From the NCBI GenBank assembly GCA_963573315.1, contig OY752153.1, positions 744,001 to 808,000 of the forward strand: a DNA stretch of 64,000 nucleotides, in the 5' to 3' direction. The first letter of the stretch is position 1. The number at the start of each line of letters is the position of its first letter. The notes under the pieces are model-generated. The model ran no database searches, was not told where the DNA came from, and saw nothing but the letters and a program-made list of their open reading frames with translations. This DNA comes from Entomortierella parvispora. Taxonomy: Eukaryota; Mortierellomycota; Mortierellomycetes; Mortierellales; Mortierellaceae. Of this stretch, positions 12,958-23,747 are shown in pieces. A program made the position numbers and the translations under genes.

Positions 12958-13983
12958 TTATTCTAGCTGTTGTTGTTTTTGTTGACGCTCCATTAACTCC
13001 CGTCGTTGCTGCGCATTTGCAGTCTCAAGAGCGCGACGAATCTGTTGTGCAAAAGCGTCGAAGTTGGCGTGCTGTCGCTGACGATAGACCGCATATGTAG
13101 GATAGTTTTCAGTTGATTGGGTTGAGTCCCCTGTCAGTGCCCATTGTCGAGTCTGAAAGTGGACTGTGTTGGGGGGGGAGGGGGGGGGGGGGGCACTATG
13201 CGCGGAACGCGAAGGCGGAGGTACGGGTGACGACGGAACTCCTTTGTGTGGCTGCCGGTATCCTTGCTCCTGTTGCTTTTTGTTGTCCTCCAGCAGCCTC
13301 TTTCTTGGCCTGGTTTCATCCTTTAGGTCTTCGCATGAATCATCTGCGAATCTAGCGCCTTTACTAGGCAGCTGTCCGCCTAGCTTTCTCTCACCCCCAG
13401 ACAATGGAGAAGTGATCTTGATAGCTGGTGAAAATGGCAGTGCATCCCGGCCTCCAGGCTTGTGGAGAAAGACTGGAGGCGCCGGACTGGGAGTATGGAC
13501 TGGAAGTGTGGACTTGACAGAATAGGAGGCGATTCCAAACCTAACTCCTAACTTAAAACATGGAAATAATGAACAAGTTGCTCAGGAAACAGGTTTTGCT
13601 CTCCTCCCCCGGCAAAGGCGCAAATTTAGTCCACGACATGCACAACGAAAAAGGGGACGGACAATCGATCAACCGGTAGCGAGCGCAGTTTTGTCCGTCC
13701 GCGCAGGGGAATGAAAATACCAACGTTGGGGATTCAAAAAGGGATGATGCAGGGCAACCATCACTCACCCACATATGATGGGATGGCAGACGTAAAAGGC
13801 TCTTACCGAGAACGCGATCCAGAGACTGAAGTACAATACAAGGACGATGATGACCGTGTTTGAGGAAATATCCCGATCATGTTCGGAATAGAGAACAGGC
13901 AGGGTTATGCAAAGAATTACCGCGCCGACAAAGATGAACCTTTGGATGCTGCTATGCCAAGGTGGATAGACATGTTTGGCCAT
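12958..13983 (-). CDS. Unrecognised protein with two predicted membrane segments and a disordered cytosolic tail
   Basis: Function not recognised. The model is complement(12958..13540, 13769..13983), 265 aa, with a 228-bp intron (donor GTGAGT, acceptor GAGTTAG). An alternative donor (TCG|GTAAGA at about 13807) joined to the TTTTAAG acceptor is also in frame. The N-terminus has two hydrophobic helices, FIFVGAVILCITLPVLY and VIIVLVLYFSLWIAFSV, separated by a short charged loop. Then comes a Pro/Ser-rich tail and a helical, Gln/Arg-rich segment (FAQQIRRALETANAQQRREL) that could be coiled coil. The frame stops at TAA 12958-12960 but reopens at once in the same frame (see next entry). A poly-C tract inside the coding strand makes the assembly here indel-prone. 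Start ATG 13983. Confidence 0.6.
13171..13193 (+). repeat. G homopolymer tract (poly-C in the coding strand)
   Basis: Eight G, one A, then fourteen G. It encodes a Pro-rich stretch of the minus-strand gene and is prone to indels in the genome or in sequencing. Confidence 0.9.
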
Positions 13984-14609
13984 ACCACTCTTTCTAAGAA
14001 CAAAGAACAAGGCGCTGAGTCGAGGGTCTTTCAGTCGGTAGGAAGTAAAAGATGTGCAAGAAATTCGGTGGGCTGATCGGCCGAATAAGAGGCAGAGGAA
14101 AAGAGATGGAAGTGTGCAATGCGTGGGCAATAATGAAGGAATAGAATATGTATACGAAAGAGCAAAGGCACAAAGACACGAAGGACCAAACTCACAAAAG
14201 CACAAATGAACAAAGGAGGAAGGAGAGAGAGGCAAGATAGAGAGAGAGAGAGAAATGAGGTGAGAGTGAGCGCGGTCGCGCGTGTGTCTCACTCTTGCTG
14301 GACCCCTGCCTCCAGCCAGCCAGCGCAGCAGTCACATGATGCATCTCCAGACCCCTTAACACTTGTTGTTGTATCTGCAGCATGTGCATCTCTCTGTCTG
14401 GGATGCATCCGTCTCTTTCCTCGTCATCTGTGTAATAATCCGACGCTCGTCGCGGCAGGACCTGGATCGCCCACCTGTGATTGTATCGATTCAAGCTGAC
14501 TGGATTCATTTCTAGTTGCATTTCACCCCTCAGAACGGACGGAGCGACGACAAAAGATCCATTCGCCTCTTTTAGATTGTGACCTTGATTCAATTGAAGC
14601 AGCACGACA
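13984..14609. promoter_or_regulatory. Divergent intergenic region between the membrane protein gene and the RRM gene
   Basis: About 0.63 kb, with a GA-rich microsatellite near 14220-14256. ORFs on both strands are low-complexity or lack domains. It presumably holds the divergent promoters of both genes. No defined motif is supported. Confidence 0.5.
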
Positions 14610-17600
14610 ATGACAAAGGGAAGCATGCCTCATGAGACCTCGAGCATGGGAGGTGCAGGAGGTCTAGAGTATATTACTGGTCATACGTTCACGGGCCACA
14701 AGCCAAAGGAAAGAGAGGTATTGATCTCTCTCAAACCCAAAGGCTCCGAAAATGGTCCAACCGATCCAGGCTCGGTCAAAGGGCCTGCTATTGGGACTGG
14801 GCAACCCGCTTTGCCGCAGGGACAAGCTAGAGCCGAGGTCCAGACCACTGACATCGATAGTCATCTTCTCAAGGCCTCGGTCCTTTCCCGAAATTTTGAT
14901 CCATTCCAGTCCCTGTTCGAAGGCACATTTTTGCCAAGCGCCTCTCAAGAGAACATGGTCCCGGAAAGGTACCAAGGACATATTGAAAACGAATCACTGA
15001 AATACATTAAGGAAGAAGAGGAAGAAGCGTTTAATGTGACAGCCCTCCGGCAAGAGGAGGAGTACACTTATTCAGGGTTTTATAATGACTATCAAGAGGA
15101 AGATCCAGAAGACCAAGCCCATCACCTCAGGCATAGACGTGGAGCACAGGAAGGCTATCGCCATAATCAGAATCGTAAGGCAGAATAGAACATAATCTAG
15201 GCGAAAGACCCAATCGAGTATACGAATGCCGGGTCAGTATGAATCCTCTCTAACTGCCCCTCGAATCATATTTCAATTTGGGTAGATATCCCTCACCAGA
15301 AGCGTATGAATCCTGAAAAGACAGCCCTCATTGAAGAACGAATCAAAAGGGAAAGACCAAACCGCACGCTATTCGTGCGGAATCTAGGGGTAAACAAGTC
15401 TGGAATGGAAATGCACAACGTTGGACCCACTGGCGGTGCAGGTGATTTATCCTAACCTGCCCTCGTTTATACTCGGCTTATAGTACCATGCTGATTTGGA
15501 AGTTGTTCGGGCGCTCTACGTTCCATTCGGAGAGATCAAGTCCCTGTATTCCCTTATTGAGAAACGTGGATTAGTATTCATTACTTATGTACGTGTCTTT
15601 CTTAGATGAATGGACACCCTTGATTACAAGTAGTAACCCTCTTCGCTTTCACACTAGTTTGATATTCGAGCTGCAGAATATGCAAAGAGAGAGACCCACG
15701 GAATGGAGCTCGATGGACGCGAGGTGAGACTAGAAAAATACTGCGCGCTGGAAAAGTTGGATCCTGATTTTCTTAGCTTACAGAAGCTATACATATGTCT
15801 TTAATAAGCTTGATGTTCATTACTCGTTGCCCCGTGAAGGCCAATATTCCAAGGACTGCGCTAAGGACAATAACAATGTAAGCTGACGAATACAACATAG
15901 TTACCACGACCCCTATCGAAACCTATGTGTAACTCACCATAGATTTTATCACTCATAGGGAACAGTATTTGCTTTCTTGAAATGTCCTAGGTCAACCTCC
16001 TTGACAGACCAGGACATTGACAACTTTTTTTCTACTTTCGGCGAGATAAAGCTGATAAAAAAAAATCCGCACACACCCGGCCCGTACGTATACTCATTGC
16101 GAGTTCCCACCGCAAAGATCTATTACAATCCCATCTAATTGTTCTAGCAACCATTAGATTTCGATTTGTCGAGTTCTTTGATAGCCGAGCATGTGCTCGA
16201 GCAGTCTCTGAAGGGAAAGGGCAAAGACTTCTTGGAGGAATCCTCGACTGCAAATTTGCTTGGGATCAACCTCGTGGGTAAGCCTATGCGAGCCACTTAT
16301 GGAGCGTGCCGCTATTCACAATCGCCTGCTCTTTCTTAACATTGGCCTTCGGTTATAGATATCCTCCAATATATTCTAAGGGTGGCGACTATAATGATTG
16401 TGATGAAAGACAAAAGTCTCGCTCGGATCGCCATTCAAGGACACCATCGCCACTGCGCCCACATCGTGGGTATAATCCTGACGAAAACGGCTATGAGGCG
16501 TCTCTGCGACAGAGGAGGAGTTCGGACATTCACCGTGAGAGGACTGCAGGCAGACGCGATTCGTACGGCCCCAGTTATCGCGTTGATAGGAGTGAATCAC
16601 GAGATCGTAGCTCTCACCATAACCGCGACTATCAAGAGCGCCTCGTTAATGATAACAGCACAAGGCACGAGAGAACCCACGACAAGCGCTTTAAACGGGA
16701 GAGATCACAAGATGTTTTCAACAAGCGCGAAAACTCGTATGATAGTCGGATAAAGCGTGAGGACTCGCAGAGTGCAAGTTCACGGCCTTCTGGCCGCGAT
16801 ATGGGCAGAGGCGATGCTGTGGAATGGGAACGTAATACCTACCGCGGTCGCAGTCGCAGTCGCAGTCCCGATCCTACAGAAACTCGTGACAGAGCTTTTA
16901 ACAGCAATCACTATGCGTATGATGATGATCACTTTAGTTCTTCTTCGAATGGACAACTAAAGCCAGGTATGTTGATTTTTGGCACAACGTTGCAGGCGAG
17001 ATTGGCGATGGAGAGTAACCAAAGCATCTTTATCTAGTCCCGCGACTCTTCGACGAACAAAGACTGCCCTTTTTGGTGCCAAATTTTGAATCCCGAGTTT
17101 CTGGACCTCCTTCCTTCGGGATGGTGGCTACTCATCTGGCCGATGCAATCTCACCTCCAGTGACAATGAAGGAACGCATGGAAAAGGCACAAAAGGCACA
17201 AATGGTACGCAACTCGACCAAATTTGATTTCTTATTTCGGTAAGCCAGCATCACTAATCACTTCATTCCTCCCTTCGACACAGCTGATGAACACTGTTTT
17301 GCAGACATCGGGAAATACTGCATCGTTCCGGAATGTAGTAGCCACCAAAGCAGAGGATCAAACATCACCAGAACCCCAAAGAACCTCAACGCCTACGGTG
17401 TATCCTGCTGTTGTCTCGGGCAAGCTCGGCAATGCCAAGAGCAGCCTGTTGTTGAAACAGCGACAATCTCCAGGCGCGGCACCTTTAATATCCAAATACT
17501 TATTAGCCCCAGAAAACAATCCTCATTCTGAACAACAAAAACAGCCACAGCCACAGCCACAAAGACTAAGACAACATTTCTTGGATGACCTTTCAATATC

Positions 17601-19138
17601 TGAAACTTCCGCTGAATTAACCACAAGTCTCCCAGCCGAACCCGTTCAACCTCCAATACCTCACTTGACGTTGTCACAAAATCCTAGCACTGAAGATCAA
17701 GTGCAGCAGCTGCTTCAGCTTTTGGTATGTATGGCATTTCTTTAACAGTACATGCTACCAATTGATCCTCGTACCGTTTGACTAATATACCGCTCATACC
17801 TCAATCACTCAGACGCAGGTTCAGCAACAGAGTCGAGCCGCTGCAAGTGGGCCAACAACATCCATGTCAAGTACAAACGCTAATGGCCCAGATCTTAAGT
17901 CTCTAATGCCTCACCTTAGTCAATTTTCGACGCTAGTGCAGCAGAGCTTGAGATTGCCAAATCAGCAACAGCAACAGCAACAGCAACAACCACAGCAACA
18001 GCAACAACCACAGCAACAGTATTCACCCCAGCAAGTAGGCCAACAGGCGGACACACATGCGCCCATGTTGCAAAAGCAAGTGGAGCCTCTGGACCATAGC
18101 TTCACTCGTGGCGCAGGTGCACACTCCATTATGTTTCCACCGCCTCCACCGGGACCACGGCCAGTCGTGCCTACCCAATCACATGGGAATGCCAGCAGTG
18201 CTGGCAATCCTTCCTCCGGATCTGGGTTATTTCGTACCCCATTGCCGCCGCAGACGGACACTGTGTTGTCCGCATTGCCTATGTCGGATATTCAACGGTC
18301 ATACATTCAGAAGAAAAATAATGGCGAGATATTGAATTTCAATCCCAGTGCGGATCGTTTTAAGACTGGATTTGAGAAGAAAATACGGACAGGATCTTTG
18401 ACGTCGCTGACGCCGTCTAGGCCCATGGAATCGTTTGGGCTTTATGCAGATAGCCAAAGTCATGAATCGCAAGGATCTTCTGACAGGAGCAGCTACAGGA
18501 AACTCGATGAGAACTTTGAGAATCAATACCGAGGTCGCATTCATTCCAAGGTCGAATCTTGTTCACGCTCTGATCCTAAAAAGCGACGGTTAGATGAAGT
18601 CGAAGGTGTAGAATACTCGGAAAGGAACAGGAATTATCGAGAAAGAAGTAGTATTCGTAATGATCGCGACCATGAGAGGGGAAGCCAAACTGACTGGCCT
18701 CGAAGCAAGGACCATATCAAGAATGACTCATATGAAGAAATGAGAGCCTCCCAAACCCATGGTACTAACTACAACAGTAACGATCGCCGCGACGTCGATC
18801 AAGCCAAAGAACAAGGTCGTACTTTTCAACGTGAAAGTTCTATGCCTTGCGCGCGGGGCAGAGGAAGAGGTCGAGGCTCTCATCGTGAAGAATTCGGTGA
18901 TGGTAGACGTGGACGTGGACGCGGTCGGGGGGGCTTTCATTTTAATAATGGTCAATCTCCTCGTTATGAAAATTTTGGTGATCGCGATCGCATTGTAGCC
19001 ACAGGCTGGATGCCTGGAGTTGCATCTGATGGAAGCAATGCTCGCCATAAAGATGGTCTATACCATGATCAGATCCAAGGCTATGGTGGCCACCAGGAGG
19101 GTCGTGGAGGATACCAAAGCCGTGGTAGAGACCAATAA
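14610..19138 (+). CDS. Mei2-like RNA-binding protein with two RRMs, Arg/Ser tract, poly-Q and RGG-type C-terminus
   Basis: A predicted nuclear or RNP-associated RNA-binding protein. The model is join(14610..15174, 15286..15389, 15484..15588, 15658..15723, 15809..15877, 15959..16083, 16158..16277, 16359..16966, 17038..17204, 17284..17724, 17813..19138): ten GT-AG introns of 69-111 bp, 1231 aa. RRM1 (about 215-290) has NRTLFVRNLG and, past an intron, GLVFITYFDIRAAEYA. RRM2 (about 304-385) has GTVFAFLKCP and FRFVEFFDSRACARAV. This xFFD/YFDxRxA pattern is typical of Mei2-type RRMs. Further on are an Arg-rich region with RGRSRSRSPD, a poly-Gln/Pro stretch near 840-860, and an RGG-like region with RGRGRGRGG near 1130-1165. 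The C-terminal third RRM that defines true Mei2 is absent, so Mei2-like is the limit of the call. Confidence 0.88.
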
Positions 19139-19364
19139 TTGTGGCCTGATCCCCGCCATGTTAAAAATTATTCTCCTACGACGTGCGAAATAGAAACATA
19201 TCTGACACTCCAGTTTGCTCGCACTCTGCATGTATTCAATACATTTTTGGCATGGTAACCCAAAGTTTGAAGGACGCCTGTCGATGATTTACCTTCATGA
19301 TGCCTGGAAGACGACAGATTAATAAGTCATTGATTGATGGAGTCATTTAAAAAGGTGAAACAGA

Positions 19365-19835
19365 AAAAAATCACCCAGCCCGAAAGTCACCCAGAGGTTG
19401 GGTGACTTTTTCGCCCCTATGAACCCTTAAGTGTGGTGACTTTTTCATTAATCTCTCCAGAAACTTTCTATGCGGCCAGGATTGCTGTTAGGAGAGGAGG
19501 TGGACGCCGCGAGGACAGTCTGCTTTCCTTGGGTATCAAATGCAGTTTTTGGGGGTGCAATTGGAAGACCATTCTACATGGACTTTGTGCGGGAAAATAA
19601 TGGCCAAGAAATTTTGATTTTTTGCATGGGTTTTGTGCAGGAGGAAAAAAAAAAAAAAAAAAAAAAACACTGAGACGGCTGCAACCCCTTTGTCTTCTCA
19701 TGTGGAGTCAATGCCGGCCTCTTGGAGGCTTGACGCCTACATATGTCAACCGGGGTTGATAAGTATTTGAAGGGCTTAAAGATGAAAAAGTCACCCACGC
19801 TTAAGGGTTCATAGGGCGAATTTTTTTTCCTGTTC
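19365..19835. mobile_element. Foldback or MITE-like element with about 38-bp inverted repeats
   Basis: The segment at 19411-19448 (containing CCTATGAACCCTTAAG and GGTGACTTTTTCAT) is matched in inverse orientation at 19782-19825, with few mismatches. The left arm also contains a perfect 8-bp hairpin, GTCACCCA/TGGGTGAC, around 19385-19406. The core has no transposase ORF but includes a run of 23 A (19645-19667). This structure fits a non-autonomous DNA transposon. Exact ends and target duplication were not resolved. Confidence 0.5.
19645..19667 (+). repeat. Poly-A tract (23 A)
   Basis: A homopolymer inside the foldback element. It could mark an insertion of polyadenylated cDNA or simple slippage. 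Confidence 0.8.
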
Positions 19836-20280
19836 CACCATTTAAAAATAGGAGGGAACTTTGTCAACATCTCTACATGTCGCAGCCAGGCTATCACATT
19901 CATATCCCCCTGCCCTTGGCTCATGGACCCTTGATCATTGCGCCATCGCTTGAACAAAGCCACAACTATGTATGGCCCTTGCTTAATATCTGGATGTTGC
20001 AAACTGGCTGTTCGTAACTACAGGTGCCATGACATCTGCAAAGTATTCACCTATGTAATTATCTCGATCAATAATTACCTTTATTTCATCGATCACCAAA
20101 CTTCTTGGTAAGACTCAGTTTTCCTCCTTTACAATGACACTGAAATGGCAAATCCCAACGGCACAGCATATCCCAGGCTTTCGATGTTGCCATCCCGGCG
20201 CATAGGTCATGGTCCTGTCCGTTATCACTACCCACACCGATCGACAGGCACTTCAATCATGTTCCATCTGCTCTCCCTTA

Positions 20281-20440
20281 CAGAACTGCAGACTTGACGA
20301 GCATTCTCCTGCGCTCTATGCTATAACCCCCTGTTCTCTTGTCTTGTCCTTGACGAGCATTCTCCTGCGCTCTATGCTATAATCCCCTGTTCTCTTGTCT
20401 TGTCCTTCAGTCTGCAGTTCGTAAAAAACCATGTCTTCCC
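20281..20440 (+). repeat. Gypsy LTR-like relic with a 2 x 59 bp tandem duplication
   Basis: The unit beginning TTGACGAGCATTCTCCTGCG occurs twice in tandem (about 20293-20410) with one mismatch. The end of the second unit (CCCCTGTTCTCTTG, then CAGTCTGCAGTTC and AAAACCA) parallels the TATA/RNA-start segment of the family C LTR (CCCCTGTCCTCTTG, then CAGTCTGCAATTC and AAACCAC). A 12-bp inverted repeat, GAACTGCAGACT/AGTCTGCAGTTC, brackets the array. I read this as a decayed LTR of a C-related element. Confidence 0.5.
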
Positions 20441-20770
20441 TATCTTCTGTGTCTATGCATGCCACGAAATAATGTGAACTTGACGCGATGCATAGCAGAG
20501 ATGGAGAGCAGCAACTCTCATGCCTCTTTAGTTGACTCTATCCTTGTACCCTGTCCCTATTCTCTGGTTGCATCTTTGGCATCCTGGAGGGAATTAACGA
20601 ATGAGAAGATAGCGGCTGTAAGTAGGACAGAGACCTTGACTAATGACTAAACGAGAAGACTATCATCACTGGCTGGTTAAATGGCCGGTGCCAGTAGCCA
20701 ATCATCTTTGCCCTTGCCTGTGTCCTTCTCTGCATCCCTGTCCTTGTCCTTGTCCTTGTTTACGTTAATT

Positions 20771-20890
20771 GAGGTCCATGGGCCGTAAATGTCTCTGGCA
20801 CAGTTCATCTGAGGTCCACTGGCTGTTAATGTCGCTGGCATAGGTCATCTCAAGCCCCATGTCTGTTAATGTCGCCGGTGCAGGTCAATT
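20771..20890 (+). repeat. Degenerate minisatellite, three 40-bp units
   Basis: Units start at 20771, 20811 and 20851. They share the core GTTAATGTCGCTGGCATAGG-like sequence and a CATCT or CAATT end. Units 1-2 are more alike than unit 3. No coding potential. Confidence 0.7.
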
Positions 20891-21400
20891 TGTCCTTAAG
20901 TCCACTGTACGAAGGATGACCAAGAAACAGGAGGAAGGTGTTATCATTCTGGATTTAATGCAAAATTCTTGGACAAGTACGCGCGTCCAACGCTCTTTTT
21001 CCTTTTTTTTTTCATCCTCAATCTGCCTCCAGTGGCCGGAAACCCCAAAGGGGGGCCGTGTAAGGAGATCAGAAACCCGACCAAAAACCATCCTTGCCAT
21101 CAACAGCGAAAGCACGCGCCTCCAGGAGGAATCTGTCAATGTCATTTATTCCACCTGTGCCATGCCAATGTGATCTACCCCAAATGAGGGGGACTCCTCC
21201 CCGTATCCTCTAAATGCAGCGGCAGGGAGGGTGCAGAAGCTACTAATTACCAACGGACAATCCTACCTTTCTTCGAAATCCATCGCTCTTCAAAAAACAG
21301 CTCCATCCGTTGTGTCGTGCCTCCAAAGAACACCCTCGCCGTCTATCCTTCACACTTCGATTGGATCCAAGGAGATTTCCGAACCTGAGTAATATGTAGA

Positions 21401-21632
21401 GCTGAAATTGCGGTCTACGTTAACTGTCCAGTCAACACCATCAAGGATGTCGTGGACTTTCGTGGAAAAGTCAGAGAAACCGGCACCTTGGCCAAGGCCC
21501 CTCGATCCGGTCGTCTGAGCAAATTCAATGATCATGACAAAAGAGCTGAAGCGCATGGTTCAAGGTTCCAGGTGCGACACTCTACAAGATATCAAAGAAA
21601 AACCTCTTCGTCGATGCCACCCGTCGAACCAT
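21401..21632 (+). pseudogene. Decayed Tc1/mariner-family transposase, N-terminal helix-turn-helix part
   Basis: Translation from 21401 starts AEIAVYVNCPVNTIKDVV and continues RETGTLAKAPRSGRLSKF. This matches the paired HTH and GRPR-like linker of Tc1/mariner transposases. A frameshift near 21543 moves the match (ELKRMVQGSRCDTLQDI) to another frame. The reading frame ends abruptly at 21633, where an LTR begins. No catalytic DDE part is present, so this is a dead fragment cut by a later insertion. Confidence 0.6.
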
Positions 21633-22421
21633 TGTGATGTTGTCTAATGCAAGTATAGTCTAAGGTCAGCAAGGAGCTGGAAGCGAAATTGATAACGAAA
21701 AGAAAGATGACTAACTAAATTCGTCGCTTACAATTGATAGGGACTTTGCTCTCAGGGCCACAGGGATCAGGCACAACGCTGCTGTATGATCAGATACAGT
21801 CTCAAGGAGATAGTACTGGATATAAACAGGAAGAGGAGGAGTCAGCAAAGGGATCAAAAGATAAGCAGAACGAACTGGATGAAAACCAAGGACCACATAC
21901 CGAAGAGCAGGCAGGTCCTAACGGGATCCAAACAGGAGAACAAAGACTACAAGGCTAAGAGCACGACGGCTACTATACTGCACTAATAACAACACAAGGG
22001 GACGGGATGGGATCTATCAGTAAAGCAAGGCAAAGATATTTTATCTGGGAAAGGGTACAAGGCTGCCTAACTGAGAGTTCAGAAGGGACTCAAGGGGAGG
22101 CGGAAAGAAGGTATGGGGTTTCTCCCAAGCGCCAGTTAAGGCCTCAGGAATGGGCTGCCGAGATCGTACAAGTCCACTCAAAAGAGACAAGACATTGTTA
22201 TACCTCGTAAATTGGCAAGGGCCAACGGAGCGACGAGATCGGGAAGGAGAAGTCGACAGATATCGACAGGCAAACTTGGAGGAAGCTTGTCGAAATACGG
22301 GAGACTCGTCGAGTGGGTCCAACGGGTCGATCGGTTGCAGATCGCTTGAGGGAACGGATACAGGTAGGTCTTGAAAGGAGAGAGTACACACAGTCGATCG
22401 ACAGAACAAATGGGTCTGTGT
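21633..22421 (-). repeat. Diverged family-B LTR fragment
   Basis: It begins TGTGATGTTGTCTAATG like the minus-oriented family B LTRs. It stays closely similar for about 450 bp, then diverges, and breaks off where the family A LTR starts at 22422. The other LTR terminus is missing. Many substitutions relative to the 1042-bp copies make it the oldest B-type LTR here. Confidence 0.75.
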
Positions 22422-22658
22422 TGCAACAGAAGATTAGCTACGCTCCAAAACTACACTCCAAAACTACACTCCAAACAATACCATCATAGCCACCACAGCC
22501 ACACAGCCACACAGACGTATATATATACCCCCATCCCCCCTACATAATAAACATCATTCGTTCTCCCAACTCTACCTCTTCCCCTGTCCCTGTCCCTGGT
22601 CCTTATCCCTGTCCCTTCTCCCGGTCTCTCCCTTGCATTCCCCTCTGTGCCTATTACA
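22422..22658 (+). repeat. 5' LTR of A-1
   Basis: 237 bp, starting TGCAACAG and ending TATTACA. It contains a TATATATATA box near 22517 and a repeated CTCCAAAACTACA motif. It appears nearly identical to 36077-36313; at least one C/T difference is visible (CCCTTCTCC versus CCCCTCTCC). Confidence 0.9.
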
Positions 22659-22670
22659 TGGTAGCAAAGG
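22659..22670 (+). promoter_or_regulatory. Primer-binding site of A-1
   Basis: TGGTAGCAAAGG lies directly after the LTR. It begins TGG as tRNA-primed elements do, and its first seven bases equal the start of the yeast Ty1 site for initiator tRNA-Met. The actual tRNA was not checked. Confidence 0.55.
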
Positions 22671-22733
22671 TCCCTTCGATTCACTGCCTCACCGTTCCCA
22701 CCCTACGAATTCCCTCCCTTTTCCCTAACCACT

Positions 22734-23729
22734 ATGTCTGCTGCGTTACGTGCCCTTGTCGCTACTCTTGCTCCTGAACAACGCGGAGCATTCGAGCACG
22801 CCCTTGCCGCAATCCCTGCCATCACTGAACGAGAAATCCAAGCCGACCAGCGCGATCTTGCCCGCACACTGAACAAAATCCTTAAGCCCCAAAACCCCTC
22901 ACCGTATTCTGGTGCGATTGATGCCGATGCTTGCCAAAACTTTATTGACAACCAGGAGGAATACTACACCGTTGTCAGACTTGCCGACGCTGAATGGGTC
23001 CAATATACTGCTCTCAATCTCACTGATGAGGCCAAGTCCTGGTGGCGATCTAGTGGTCTTACCCTTGCCAGTCCTTGGGACGAATTCAAGAAGGCCTTCC
23101 TCGCGTTCCACACCCCTCCCAATGCCATTGCTGCTGCTCGTGAAGCCCTGGAGTCCCTGCGCCAAGGAAAGCGAACGGTCGCCGCCTACACACACGAGTT
23201 TCGCAAACTACGACGCCGTGTACCCACCCTTGACGACGGCACAGCTCTCCATTGGTTCATGAAAGGCCTTGTGCCTGACACCAGCAAGGAGGTCAAGTTG
23301 CGCCAGCCAGACTCCCTGGATACTGCTATCTCCCAAGCTACCCTGATCCATGCCATCCTCTTTCCTGAGGGACCGACAGTAAACACTCCCAAAAACGAAC
23401 CCTCTCCTATGGATCTGGACACTATCCACGTGGCCATCAATAACCTCACCAACAAAGTCAACAACCTCCACCGTAACAACCGCAATGCCAACCACTCTTT
23501 CCGATACAACAACGGCAACACCAACAACCATGCTTACCCGGCGCCCCTGACCCCCGACGAGCGTGACCACCTCATGAACACCGGAGGATGTTTGCGCTGC
23601 CGTCAACCTGGTCACTTTGGGCGGGACTGCCCTAAATACGGTAACAACAACCACCAAGGACGACGACGGATCAATCAAGTAAACGTGGGCGACCCCCCCG
23701 AGTCGGGAAAAGCCCCCGGCGATCAGTAA
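22734..23729 (+). CDS. gag: A-1 Gag polyprotein
   Basis: 331 aa, starting ATG 22734. It has a retrotransposon gag domain (SWWRSSGLTLASPWDEFKKA, and EALESLRQGKRTVAAY) and a zinc knuckle CLRCRQPGHFGRDC of the CX2CX4HX4C type near residues 285-298, which binds the element RNA. It assembles the virus-like particle in the cytoplasm. Its end overlaps pol, which is in the -1 frame, and carries the slippery site described separately. Confidence 0.92.
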   Translation: MSAALRALVATLAPEQRGAFEHALAAIPAITEREIQADQRDLARTLNKILKPQNPSPYSGAIDADACQNFIDNQEEYYTVVRLADAEWVQYTALNLTDEAKSWWRSSGLTLASPWDEFKKAFLAFHTPPNAIAAAREALESLRQGKRTVAAYTHEFRKLRRRVPTLDDGTALHWFMKGLVPDTSKEVKLRQPDSLDTAISQATLIHAILFPEGPTVNTPKNEPSPMDLDTIHVAINNLTNKVNNLHRNNRNANHSFRYNNGNTNNHAYPAPLTPDERDHLMNTGGCLRCRQPGHFGRDCPKYGNNNHQGRRRINQVNVGDPPESGKAPGDQ

Positions 23730-23747
23730 ACGTCCAGGACCTGATCG
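23705..23747 (+). promoter_or_regulatory. Predicted -1 ribosomal frameshift signal between A gag and pol
   Basis: In the gag frame the heptamer G GGA AAA (23705-23711) fits X XXY YYZ. An 8-nt spacer follows, then a 7-bp stem CGATCAG (23720-23726) with CTGATCG (23741-23747). Pol is open in the -1 frame through this point. The same arrangement recurs in A-2 at 36547-36589. Confidence 0.75.

Noticed and set aside
12958-13020. Mini-intron that would remove the in-frame stop (GTTAAT to AATAACAG, 43 bp)
   Set aside because: Too short and not a multiple of three; it would put the downstream segment out of frame.
13553-13774. 73-codon minus ORF
   Set aside because: Lies mostly within the predicted 228-bp intron of the two-helix protein gene.
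20281-20440. CRISPR-like direct repeat
   Set aside because: Only two units with no spacers, in a eukaryotic context; explained as a rearranged LTR.
20859-21187. 104- and 72-codon plus ORFs (GGPCKEIRNPTKNHPC region)
   Set aside because: Could be a decayed coding fragment, but no family is recognisable and frames are short; not called.
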